Assembly: GCF_000737065.1 (NCBI RefSeq)
Contig: NZ_AQRC01000005.1
Location: forward strand, 124,001-188,000
DNA from: Thioclava atlantica
GTDB lineage: Bacteria > Pseudomonadota > Alphaproteobacteria > Rhodobacterales > Rhodobacteraceae
Direction: 5' to 3'
DNA: 64,000 bases
The translations under genes were made by a program, and so were the position numbers. Below are positions 36,943 to 44,909 of this stretch, in pieces. The notes beneath the pieces were generated by a model. It was given only the letters and a program-made list of their open reading frames with translations, ran no database searches and was not told the DNA's origin. How positions within the stretch are numbered: position 1 is the first letter of the stretch; every line of letters begins with the position of its first letter.

Positions 36943-37151
36943 GCCTGCCTCCCTTTCCTTTTCCACTCCTACGCACTCGGCGCGTGCCGGTTCACTTCTG
37001 CCCGTTTTTTCCGCATCTGCCCCGTGCAAGGCGGCAGACATGGCGGCGCGCGCCCCCGCAATCCCGGCGCGGTGTGAAAATCTCTCTTGCCCGGTTCGAA
37101 AAGCGGTTCTAGCGTTCTCACAAAACCATGATCTCCAACAGGGTATATGTA

Positions 37152-38204
37152 ATGAAAAAAACTGCACTTCTTCTGGCAGGCATCGCTGCCGCCGCGCTTT
37201 CCACACCTGCGCGCGCCGCCGATCCGGAGCTGACCGTCTTCGACTGGGCGGGGTTCGAGATTCCGGGTCTGTTCCAGACCTATATCGACAAATACGGCGA
37301 CAGCCCGACCTATGCCTTCTTTGGCGATGACGACGAGGCCTATCAGAAACTCGCCTCCGGCTTCAAAGCGGATGTCGCCCATCCCTGCTCGCAGATGATC
37401 TCGAAATACAAGGATGCCGGGCTGATCGAGCCCTGGGACGTGTCGAAGATCCCGGAATACAAGAATATCGATCCGAAATTCCTGAACTCCAAGATCTTCG
37501 TCGATGACGCCAAGAACGTGTGGTACATCCCGACCGATTGGGGCGCGACCGCGATCGCCTACAATCCCGAGAAGGTCCCGGCCGAGGATGTCTCGACACT
37601 CCAGGTCTTCGTGAACCCGAAATACAAGGGCCGCACCTCGCTGCCCGACAGTTCGGATGACGTCTGGGCGCTGGCCTATCTGGCGACCGGCGTGACCGAC
37701 TGGACCAATGTCACCGACGAGCAGTTCAAGGCCGCCGCCGACTGGCTGCGCAAGGCCAACGAAAACGTGCAATCCTACTGGACCGACCCGTCGCAGCAGG
37801 CGCAGCTGATGGCCTCGGGCGAGGTTCTGATCGCGTGGTCGTGGAATGACGGCGTCGCCTACTTGCAGGACGACAACTATCCCGTCGCCTTCCAGCGCGA
37901 GGCCAAGGAAGGCTCCTCGACCTGGTTCTGCGGCTTCGTGAACCTCAAGGACGGTCCCGGCTCCGAGGACAAGGCCTATGACTTCATCAATGCCTGGCTG
38001 CGTCCCGAGGCCGGCCCGGTGCTGGTCGACGAGATCGGCTATGGCCACACCAATACCGAGGCGATGAAGCTCGTGCCGCAGGAAAAGCTCCAGTCCGCGG
38101 GCCTCACCCCGATCACCGCGCCGATCCTCGCGCAGACGCCCAACAGCCCCGAGCTGCGTGAAAAGCAGCTCGCCGAGTTCGAGAAGATCAAGGCGGGCTT
38201 CTGA
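37152..38204 (+). CDS. Polyamine-type periplasmic binding protein, orphan
   Basis: A 350-residue extracellular solute-binding protein of the PotD/PotF type. A signal peptide (MKKTALLLAGIAAAALSTPARA) is followed by ADPELTVFDWAGFEIPGLFQTYIDKYG; the motif SGFKADVAHPCSQMISKYKDAGLIEPWD and the conserved YIPTDWGATAIAYNP resemble spermidine/putrescine binders. The ATG at 37152 is chosen because the signal peptide starts there; an ATG eight codons upstream gives an unlikely extension. No permease or ATPase gene is adjacent, and a strong terminator follows, so it is a single-gene unit that must use a transporter encoded elsewhere. Confidence 0.9.
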   Translation: MKKTALLLAGIAAAALSTPARAADPELTVFDWAGFEIPGLFQTYIDKYGDSPTYAFFGDDDEAYQKLASGFKADVAHPCSQMISKYKDAGLIEPWDVSKIPEYKNIDPKFLNSKIFVDDAKNVWYIPTDWGATAIAYNPEKVPAEDVSTLQVFVNPKYKGRTSLPDSSDDVWALAYLATGVTDWTNVTDEQFKAAADWLRKANENVQSYWTDPSQQAQLMASGEVLIAWSWNDGVAYLQDDNYPVAFQREAKEGSSTWFCGFVNLKDGPGSEDKAYDFINAWLRPEAGPVLVDEIGYGHTNTEAMKLVPQEKLQSAGLTPITAPILAQTPNSPELREKQLAEFEKIKAGF

Positions 38205-38231
38205 TCGCCCGATCAAACTGTTACGGAGCAC

Positions 38232-38263
38232 GGGCCGCGGGGAACCGCGGCCCTTTTTCTTTC
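38232..38263 (+). terminator. Intrinsic terminator after the orphan binding protein
   Basis: GGGCCGCGG and CCGCGGCCC form a perfect 9-bp stem with a GGAA tetraloop, followed by TTTTTCTTT. It begins 27 bp after the stop codon. Confidence 0.92.
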
Positions 38264-38294
38264 GTTCCCATCCCGCCCCAACGAACGGACCCCG

Positions 38295-39476
38295 ATGCTT
38301 CTCGACACCGCGATCCTGATCCTCGCCCTTCTCGTCCTTGCCGCGATGTTCGTCCCCGCCCTGCGCGACCGGCCGCGCTGGCGCGCGATGGTGACCCCGC
38401 TTGCCTCGATCATCGGCTCGGGGTTTCTCGTGCTGGGGCCGATCCTCGAGGTCCGCTTCGGGGCAGCCGCGCCGCTCGCGATGGCCCTGCTCTGCCTCGC
38501 GGGCTGGCTGTTCGGGGCGGCTGTGCGCCACAACATCGCGGCCGAGGAGAGCCCCGACAGCTGGGGCGTGCTGCGTATCGAGGAGCTGGCCCAGGCCGCC
38601 CTCGCCTTCGCCTACATGATTTCAGTCGCCTATTATCTCAATCTTTTCGGGGCCTTCGCGGTCTCTCTCACGCCTTGGGATACGCCCTTCGCGGCCCGCG
38701 CCGTGACCACCGCGATGCTTGTCCTCGTCGCGATTGCGGGGTTCTCGGGCGGGTTCCGGGCGCTCGAGCGGATGGAATACGCCTCGGTCGCACTCAAGCT
38801 CGCGATCATCGCGGGGCTCATTCTGGGCCTTGCGATCTATTTCTCGAAAACCGCGGTGGCCGGCGATCTGGTGGTCGACGCGCCCACGCTCGGGCCCTGG
38901 GATTCGCTGCGGCTGATCTTCGGGCTGATCGTCACCGTTCAGGGCTTCGAGACCGCGCGCTATCTCGGCAAGAGCTATGACGCCTCCACCCGGATCGCCG
39001 CGATGCGATGGGCGCAGCTTCTCTCGACCGCGATCTACATGGTCTATATCGGGCTTCTCGCCTATCTCTTCGAGCCCGACCCCCGCCACCTCTCGGAAAC
39101 CGCGATCATCGACATGATGCGCGTCGTCGCCCCGATCCTGCCCGCCTTGCTCGTCGCGGCCGCGCTGGCCGCGCAATTCTCGGCTGCGGTCGCCGATACC
39201 GGCGGTGCGGGCGGGCTGATCTCGGAATTCTCGCGCGGGCGGATCCCGCCCAAGCTGGGTTATCTGGTGCTGATCGGTGCGGGGATCGCGCTGACCTGGA
39301 GCACCGATCTCTTCTCGATCATCTCCTATGCCTCGCGCGCCTTCGCCGGCTATTACACCTTGCAGGCGGTGCTCGCGGCGCTGCAAAGCGAAGGCCCGCG
39401 CCGCCCGGCCTTCTGGGCCCTCGCCCTGCTCGGCGCGGCGATGACGGTACTCGGCATCCCGGCCGAGGGAGGCTGA
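38295..39476 (+). CDS. APC-like integral membrane protein
   Basis: A 393-residue hydrophobic protein with about ten membrane segments. The segment TPLASIIGSGFLVLGPIL near residues 34-51 and ITVQGFETARYLGKSYD-like sequence near residue 215 recall the amino acid/polyamine/organocation transporter fold, where the first and sixth helices are broken at glycine-rich points. I cannot name a substrate. Its stop codon abuts that of the sulfotransferase on the other strand with no spacing. A transporter is likely, but direct evidence is limited to topology and weak motif likeness. Confidence 0.8.
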   Translation: MLLDTAILILALLVLAAMFVPALRDRPRWRAMVTPLASIIGSGFLVLGPILEVRFGAAAPLAMALLCLAGWLFGAAVRHNIAAEESPDSWGVLRIEELAQAALAFAYMISVAYYLNLFGAFAVSLTPWDTPFAARAVTTAMLVLVAIAGFSGGFRALERMEYASVALKLAIIAGLILGLAIYFSKTAVAGDLVVDAPTLGPWDSLRLIFGLIVTVQGFETARYLGKSYDASTRIAAMRWAQLLSTAIYMVYIGLLAYLFEPDPRHLSETAIIDMMRVVAPILPALLVAAALAAQFSAAVADTGGAGGLISEFSRGRIPPKLGYLVLIGAGIALTWSTDLFSIISYASRAFAGYYTLQAVLAALQSEGPRRPAFWALALLGAAMTVLGIPAEGG

Positions 39477-40493
39477 TCACCCCTCGTCCAGGGCCTGCGC
39501 ATGGAGCCTGAAATCGAGCGAGTAATACTGGCCGATGAAGCCACGGATATTCTCGGCCAGGAAGGCCTCATAGGGTGGGTTGCGCGCGCCGAGCCACTCG
39601 TCGGGGAGCGCATCGGCGAGATTCTCCGCGGACGCTGCGCCGGATTTCTCGACCGCATTGGTCATGCCCAGCCGGATCGTGCGCAGATCCTCGGGCAGGC
39701 GCGCGCGCACGAAAGCCTCGAATGCCTCGATCCGCTCGAGCGCGAAGAGCCGGTCCCAGTGCCGGTTCTGCAGATAGCTCCATTGCGCGGCCCAGTGCGA
39801 ATCCTGCACCTCGCGCGCGGTCGCGTTGATGTAGAAGCAGAACTGCCGGAAACTGAGCCCGCGCGCGACCGTCTCGCGATCGGGCTCGGCCCCGTCATTG
39901 AAGAACGCGTAGACCGCGCGGGTGTGGTGCAGCACCGAATCCTGCGCCCGGTTGCGTCCGAACTTGTCGCAATAGCAGCTCACCAGCCGGTCGAAAGGGT
40001 CGCGCAAGAGCGCCACCGAGGCCCAGCCGGGATCGCGCGCGATCCGGTCGCGCAGCGCGAAGGCCCAATGTCGGCCCTGCATCTTGTTCTGCCCGGAATC
40101 GAGCCAGTAATGCGACATGCCGGGATTGGCCCGCCCCTCGCCGCAAAGACGCAACGCCCAGTCCTTCACCGAGGTATTCGCCACTTTCGCGATCGGACAG
40201 AACACGATCCGCGCCATCGGCAGGTAAAGCATCGCCCCGTCATATTGCGTACGGTCCTGATCGAGGAGAAGCCGCGCCTTGCGCCGGTATTCCGGAGAGC
40301 CGCGCAATTCCCGCTCGACCTGCGCGACGCTCGCGCGGCGCTCTTTCAATGCGGATTGCGCATTCTCCTTCGCCCCCCGCCCGAGATAGGCGCGAAAGAG
40401 CGCATCGATCACCTCCGGACTTGCCGGGACCTCGGCCAGAAAACCGGGATCGTCGAAATCGGCCGGCGCGGCCGGGATGGGCAGGTCTTTCAT
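39477..40493 (-). CDS. Sulfotransferase family 2 protein
   Basis: A 338-residue cytoplasmic enzyme of the carbohydrate sulfotransferase type. The PAPS 5'-phosphosulfate loop is visible as RIVFCPIAKVANTSVKDWAL (near residue 95) and the 3'-phosphate site as ASVALLRDPFDRLVSCYCDKFG (near residue 156). It would transfer sulfate from PAPS to a sugar. I start at the ATG at 40491-40493, which overlaps the upstream glycosyltransferase stop (ATGA), implying co-translation and a shared glycan product. Sulfated surface or secreted glycans are known in marine alphaproteobacteria; the acceptor here is unknown. Confidence 0.85.
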   Translation of the reverse strand: MKDLPIPAAPADFDDPGFLAEVPASPEVIDALFRAYLGRGAKENAQSALKERRASVAQVERELRGSPEYRRKARLLLDQDRTQYDGAMLYLPMARIVFCPIAKVANTSVKDWALRLCGEGRANPGMSHYWLDSGQNKMQGRHWAFALRDRIARDPGWASVALLRDPFDRLVSCYCDKFGRNRAQDSVLHHTRAVYAFFNDGAEPDRETVARGLSFRQFCFYINATAREVQDSHWAAQWSYLQNRHWDRLFALERIEAFEAFVRARLPEDLRTIRLGMTNAVEKSGAASAENLADALPDEWLGARNPPYEAFLAENIRGFIGQYYSLDFRLHAQALDEG

Positions 40494-41638
40494 TGCAGGG
40501 AACTCCCATAGCTGGCGATCAGGGGCGACAGGCGGGCATGCCAGCCATAGCGGGCGACCTCCTCGGCACGGCGGGTCGCGCGACGCACCCCGGTCATCAC
40601 GTCGCGCAGGAGGTTGCGGAACTCTTCGGGCGTATCGGCAACATAGACGCCCTCCATCGCCTCGGCCTCTTCGAAGCCGCGCAGGGCCGGGCGCATCGCG
40701 ACGACCGGCTTGCGCCACATCAGCGCCTCGGCCGTCTTGAGATTGGTGCCGCCGCCTTCGGTGATCGGCAGGCAGATCGCGCGGGCATGATGCAGGAGGG
40801 CCGCGAGACAGCTCTCCTCCACCACGCCGAGCGGGGCCACGAATTCCGCGTTCATCCGTTCGTAGCGGCGAAACCGGTCATCGGCGGTGATCAGATGGGT
40901 CATGCCGCCCGCGACCGCGAGCTTCGAGCCGGGGGGCAGAAAGCCCGGGATCTCGCCGAAACTCGTCCAATAGCCGGTCGCATTGGGGGGATGGGCCGAG
41001 CCCGCGACGAGCGCATAGGGCCCTGCAAGCGGCGCCGGGTCTTCGCCCGGAGCCGGCGGCCAGCACCCGTTTGGCGCAACCAGCGTGCGGGCCCGTCCGG
41101 CGCCGCGCCACTCGTCGAAGATCGCCGCATCCGCCGCGCTGACCGCGATCACGAGATCGGCGCGCGCGACAAGTTCGCCCTCGAGCGCCCGCGCCGTCGC
41201 CTGCCAGCACGGGTCGATCAACGCGCTTTCGACATTATGGGCCGAATAGACGATCCGCGCGCGCGACAGGACCGGATCGGAGGCCAGCGCCCTGGCGAAG
41301 AGCGGATAGAGCCAAGGCTGCTCGAACTGCACCACATCAGGCGCGTAGCGGCGCAGATCGTCGAGCAGGTGCCGGGCCAGCGGATGCCCCTCGATCAGTT
41401 GTGCCAGATGCAGATCCTCGCGCCGGCGCAGGTCATGGAGCCGGTCGAGAAGGGGCTCGGGCACCGCGGTCAGACGCTCGTCCGGCGAGCCGTCGGGATA
41501 GCCCCGCGTCGAATAGACCGGCACGTATCGAAACGCGTGCCCCGCCCGGCGCGCCTCGGCCGCGATCGCCGCGACACGGCGCTGACCGCCATGCAGCGGG
41601 CGGTGGATCGGGTAATGACCGAAAGCGGCGATCTTCAT
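40490..41638 (-). CDS. Glycosyltransferase, GT4-like fold
   Basis: A 382-residue GT-B glycosyltransferase. The N-terminus MKIAAFGHYPIHRPLHGGQRRVAAIAAEARRAGH has the donor-independent first Rossmann domain, and EGGGTNLKTAEALMWRKPVVAM (near residue 295) matches the family GT4 EX7E-type donor site (E-GGTNLKTAE). It overlaps both neighbours by 4 bp, upstream with another glycosyltransferase and downstream with a sulfotransferase, so the three form one unit. Substrate unknown; a sulfated exopolysaccharide or glycolipid is a reasonable inference. Confidence 0.88.
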   Translation of the reverse strand: MKIAAFGHYPIHRPLHGGQRRVAAIAAEARRAGHAFRYVPVYSTRGYPDGSPDERLTAVPEPLLDRLHDLRRREDLHLAQLIEGHPLARHLLDDLRRYAPDVVQFEQPWLYPLFARALASDPVLSRARIVYSAHNVESALIDPCWQATARALEGELVARADLVIAVSAADAAIFDEWRGAGRARTLVAPNGCWPPAPGEDPAPLAGPYALVAGSAHPPNATGYWTSFGEIPGFLPPGSKLAVAGGMTHLITADDRFRRYERMNAEFVAPLGVVEESCLAALLHHARAICLPITEGGGTNLKTAEALMWRKPVVAMRPALRGFEEAEAMEGVYVADTPEEFRNLLRDVMTGVRRATRRAEEVARYGWHARLSPLIASYGSSLQ

Positions 41639-43185
41639 GCGGCATCCTCCTGAACGGACGGTTGAGCGGACTCCGGAACGGGCGCGGCGCGCGCTGCTCC
41701 GATCGCCGCCTCGAGATCGGCCCCAAGCTCCTCGCGGAATGTCGCCCAATTGCGCCCCTCGAACCGGGCCGCGCGGGCACAGGCGGCGCCATAGGCGGCC
41801 TCGTCGCTCATCAGGGCGTGACAGCGCTCGAGCCAGCGCTCTCCCTCGAACAGCCCGATCGGTTCGGCCGCCCCTGCCCCCGCCTCGATCAGCGCCGGCG
41901 CATCCGACGTCAGGCAGGGCTTGCCATGGCCGAGCGCCTCGACGACCGGCAGCCCCCAGCCTTCGTAATGCGAGGCATAGATGGAGAACCGGCACGCGCG
42001 GTATAGCTCCTCGAGTTCGTCATCCTCGACATCGGGCAGGATACGGATCGCCTCATGCGGAAGCCCCGCATCGTTGCGCAACATCTCGAGGAGCGGCGCG
42101 ATCGACCAGCCGGGCTGGCCCACCCAGACCAGCGGCATCACCTGGCCGGGATGGCGATGGTGCAACTCGCGCCAGAGCCGGTAGACGAAATCGTAATTCT
42201 TGCGCGGCTCCTGGGTGCCGACCATCAGCACGAACCGGCCCGGCACGAGGTTCCGGCGCGCGAAGATGCCCTGGCGCATCGCCGGATCGGCACGTCCCCG
42301 CGCCGCATCGGCGCCAAGCGGCACCGGCAGTACCTGCGCGGGATCGAGCGGCGGATAGCCGTGACGCGCGGCATGAGCGAGCAGATCGCGGCGCGTCGTC
42401 TCGGAATTCGTCCAGATCCGGTCGACGCCCCAGAGCATCCAGTGCAGCGCTGCCGGGTAGGTCGTGCGGGTCGTGGGCTCGGCCAGATGCCCCCAGAGGA
42501 TCGGGATCAGATCGTGGATATAGTAATGCAGGCGCCAGCCATGCGCGCCCCGCATGCGATGTGCCAACCGGTAGCGATCATCCGACCAGAACCCGCCCGC
42601 CGAGACATAATGCGCGACCCGGTCAGGCTCGATCCGGTTCTCCGGCGTGCAGATCTCGTCATGGACGGTTCGGAGCAGCCCGAAATGCGCCTTGTGATTG
42701 AGCGCGTCGAGCCCCTGGATGGACGCGGCGATCCGAGGGAAGACCCGTTCGAGCCGGACCAGCGCGCGCCGCATCATCGCATATTCCGCAACCGAGAGCC
42801 GCAACAGCTCCGTCCCGATCACGGCCTCGCGGCGCGACCGCGCCTCCTCCCCGCGGACCGCGCGACCCCGCCCGCGGGCGCATACACGCAAAACGAACCG
42901 CCCGACCCGCATCCAGGACCGCCAGCGGCTGCGCGCGGTGCAGGCCCGCTCCGGGACAACCGGCTGCCGGCCGTTGCGGAATATCACCTCTTCGAACAGC
43001 GCCTCGGGAATCCGATAGAAACCATCGCGCGCCTCTTCATAGATCACCGGGCAGAGCCGCGCCCCGAACCGGTCCGCGAGCGCACGATAGACCTCGTGCT
43101 CCACCCTCAGGATGCCCATCGGTTTCCAGTGGCGGAACTGGTAACTCGTCGAGAGGTCGATCAGGATCGTCTTGTCCATCATCAT
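41635..43185 (-). CDS. Glycosyltransferase family 4 protein with N-terminal extension
   Basis: A 516-residue protein. The C-terminal half is a GT4 donor domain: RFVLMVGTQEPRKNYDFVYRLW near residue 290 and ASHYEGWGLPVVEALGHGKPCL near residue 400, with the EX7E motif EGWGLPVVE. The N-terminal half (ILIDLSTSYQFRHWKPMGILRVEHEVYRALADR) is like a second Rossmann domain fused to a charged stretch with many Arg residues (about 105-150). Three ATG codons in a row at 43179-43185 are possible starts; I take the first. It is the first gene of the sulfotransferase unit. Confidence 0.85.
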   Translation of the reverse strand: MMMDKTILIDLSTSYQFRHWKPMGILRVEHEVYRALADRFGARLCPVIYEEARDGFYRIPEALFEEVIFRNGRQPVVPERACTARSRWRSWMRVGRFVLRVCARGRGRAVRGEEARSRREAVIGTELLRLSVAEYAMMRRALVRLERVFPRIAASIQGLDALNHKAHFGLLRTVHDEICTPENRIEPDRVAHYVSAGGFWSDDRYRLAHRMRGAHGWRLHYYIHDLIPILWGHLAEPTTRTTYPAALHWMLWGVDRIWTNSETTRRDLLAHAARHGYPPLDPAQVLPVPLGADAARGRADPAMRQGIFARRNLVPGRFVLMVGTQEPRKNYDFVYRLWRELHHRHPGQVMPLVWVGQPGWSIAPLLEMLRNDAGLPHEAIRILPDVEDDELEELYRACRFSIYASHYEGWGLPVVEALGHGKPCLTSDAPALIEAGAGAAEPIGLFEGERWLERCHALMSDEAAYGAACARAARFEGRNWATFREELGADLEAAIGAARAAPVPESAQPSVQEDAA

Positions 43186-43285
43186 CGTGCACCATGTCCC
43201 ACCCCACCACGAGCGAGCACCTTGCAGGCCACCATCCGGTGATAGACCGGCAGAAGTTAACATTTCGCTCCCTGCCGACAGCGGG

Positions 43286-43314
43286 TTGAAGCCGCCCTGC
43301 GCCGGACCTATATT
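43286..43314 (+). promoter_or_regulatory. Sigma-70 promoter of ssrA
   Basis: TTGAAG (43286-43291) and TATATT (43309-43314) are spaced 17 nt. The predicted start near 43321 agrees with the expected 5' end of the acceptor half of a permuted tmRNA. Confidence 0.75.
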
Positions 43315-43320
43315 CAGAGC

Positions 43321-43650
43321 GTTCCCGGCAACGGGGACTATGGGCATAAACGCGCATGGAATAAGCGGATCGGACCCGGGGGCGGTACCCGGCGGCTCCA
43401 CCAAACACCCTCGTTGGGGGAACATGGGGCCGAAATAGGATCGACGAACGTGTAAAGATGTTTGCTTTGTCTCGGTGAGCTACCACCGTCATCGGTGCAA
43501 ATTGTACAGTTGCCAACGACAACCGTGCTCCGGTCGCTCTGGCTGCGTAAGCAGCTCGGGTAACCGAAACCTAACTCCTTGCGCCTAGCAGCGTAAGGCG
43601 GGGCCCGCAGGAGCCTTGCAACAGAATCCTGCACCTTCCCCCCCTTTTTT
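43321..43650 (+). ncRNA. ssrA: tmRNA, permuted two-piece form
   Basis: Circularly permuted alphaproteobacterial tmRNA. The acceptor half comes first and ends in GGCTCCACCA at 43394-43403; a 22-nt intervening piece follows and is removed; the coding half begins GGGGCCGAAATAGGATCGAC at 43426. GGGGCC pairs with GGCTCC to make the acceptor stem. The tag frame starts with the resume codon GCC at 43512 and encodes ANDNRAPVALAA, ending in TAA at 43548-43550. With SmpB it rescues stalled ribosomes and marks the product for ClpXP; the gene for the adaptor SspB is 700 bp downstream. The outer ends (about 43321 and 43640) are approximate. Confidence 0.96.
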
Positions 43651-43651
43651 T
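43599..43651 (+). terminator. Probable ssrA terminator
   Basis: GCAGGA (43607-43612) pairs with TCCTGC (43627-43632), and GGGG before it can pair with the following CCCC run; seven U residues follow at 43645-43651. The stem is interrupted but placed right at the end of the tmRNA coding half. Confidence 0.65.
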
Positions 43652-43752
43652 CGCAATTTGCATCTCGGCTTTCGTTTTTCGAGCGCGCTTAACGAAGTCG
43701 CAAAGCTTCCTCGCCATTCTGCCCGGGTCATGAGGACCGAAGGGAGGATGCG

Positions 43753-44178
43753 ATGTCCCGGCTTTCGATGATCGACGCGTGGCTCAACGATGTGTGGGGA
43801 GAGGGGCGGCTCGACCGGATCGACTCGCTTTTCGCCACCGAGGCGCAGGCCAATGGCCTCATGCCGGGCCTCGAATTGCGGCCCGAGGAATTTCGCGAAC
43901 TGGTGCCGGCGCTGCGCGTGCACCTGCGCGACATCAAGATCACCGTCCTGCGCCATTGCGAGACCGAGGACTGGCTCTGGACGCTGCTGCAGATCGACGG
44001 CACCGCCGCCCAGAGCGGTCATCACGTCTGTTTCAACGGCCAGCTCGCGATGCGCTTCGAGGGCGACAGAATCGCGGAGGCCTACAACAATTACGACGTG
44101 ATCGCCCTGTTCGAGGAGATCGAGCTGCTGCCGCGCGACACGATCGCGCTTTGCCTCTCGGGCGAGTCGCTGGCCTGA
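43753..44178 (+). CDS. SnoaL-like (NTF2-fold) protein
   Basis: A 141-residue protein with the NTF2-like cone fold of SnoaL-type cyclases: MIDAWLNDVWGEGRLDRIDSLFATEAQANGLMPGLELRPEEFRELVPALR is typical of the ester-cyclase-like group, then TVLRHCETEDWLWTLLQIDGT and a C-terminal EAYNNYDVIALFEEIELLP. It has a strong ribosome site (GGGAGG 6 nt before ATG). The reaction, if any, is unknown; this group is often non-catalytic. It lies between ssrA and sspB but no link to their function is evident. Confidence 0.85.
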   Translation: MSRLSMIDAWLNDVWGEGRLDRIDSLFATEAQANGLMPGLELRPEEFRELVPALRVHLRDIKITVLRHCETEDWLWTLLQIDGTAAQSGHHVCFNGQLAMRFEGDRIAEAYNNYDVIALFEEIELLPRDTIALCLSGESLA

Positions 44179-44355
44179 TCGGAGGCTTCCTCTCCCCCTG
44201 CGTGCCGCGGGTCCCGCGCAAGGTTTGCCGCCCCGAGCGGTACTGAGCCAATGCCCGTTCGCGATCCGCGCCCACCGCCCCGGCTGCGGCTCGCCCCCCC
44301 TTTCCTCTCGCGACGAATCCCCTATGCTGAGCGCAGACGAAACGAGGGGCCACGG

Positions 44356-44817
44356 ATGACGCGTTCGATCGATTACGGCAATCTCATGCATGATGCGATG
44401 CGCGGGCTGATCCAGACCGTGCTGAGCGACATTGCCGAACGCGGGCTCCCCGGCGACCACCACTTCTTCATCACCTTCGACACCCGCCACCCCGAAGCCG
44501 AGCTGGCCGACTGGCTGCGCGAGCGCTACCCCGAAGAGATGACCATCGTCATCCAGCACTGGTACGACAATTTCGAGGTGGGCGAGGACGGGTTCGCGAT
44601 CACCCTCAATTTCGGCAATTCACCCGAACCGCTCTACGTCCCGTTCGACGCCATCACGACCTTCGTCGATCCTTCGGTCGAATTCGGGCTGCGCTTCGAG
44701 ACTCAGGATTACGAAGAAGACGACGAGTCGGACGAGGACGAGCTGGCGGACGAAACCCCGCCCGCCGCCGAACGTGGCGAAGCCGAAGTCGTCAGCCTCG
44801 ACAAGTTCCGCAAGTAA
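44356..44817 (+). CDS. sspB: ClpXP adaptor SspB, alphaproteobacterial type
   Basis: A 153-residue SspB-alpha. The substrate-binding core (NLMHDAMRGLIQTVLSDIAERGLPGDHHFFITFDTRHP and VIQHWYDNFEVGEDGFAITLNFG) binds the N-terminal part of the tmRNA tag, an acidic linker follows (EEDDESDEDELADE), and the C-terminal motif VVSLDKFRK should dock on the ClpX zinc-binding domain. I use the ATG at 44356 rather than one 35 codons upstream, which has no ribosome site and no coding character. The tmRNA gene whose tag this protein would bind is close upstream, on the same strand. Confidence 0.93.
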   Translation: MTRSIDYGNLMHDAMRGLIQTVLSDIAERGLPGDHHFFITFDTRHPEAELADWLRERYPEEMTIVIQHWYDNFEVGEDGFAITLNFGNSPEPLYVPFDAITTFVDPSVEFGLRFETQDYEEDDESDEDELADETPPAAERGEAEVVSLDKFRK

Positions 44818-44909
44818 CAGCCCCCCGTATACTGTCGCATACCGATTGCAAATCGCCCCCGCCCGTCCTAGAACGCGCGGGAGTTTTCGCGTAGATCATG
44901 GAGGCCCAG

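Noticed and set aside
37085-37125. Repeated GGTTC motifs before the orphan binding protein, possible SOS box
   Set aside because: The spacing of GTTC copies is 12 and 9 bases, not the 11 required for the GTTC-N7-GTTC site.
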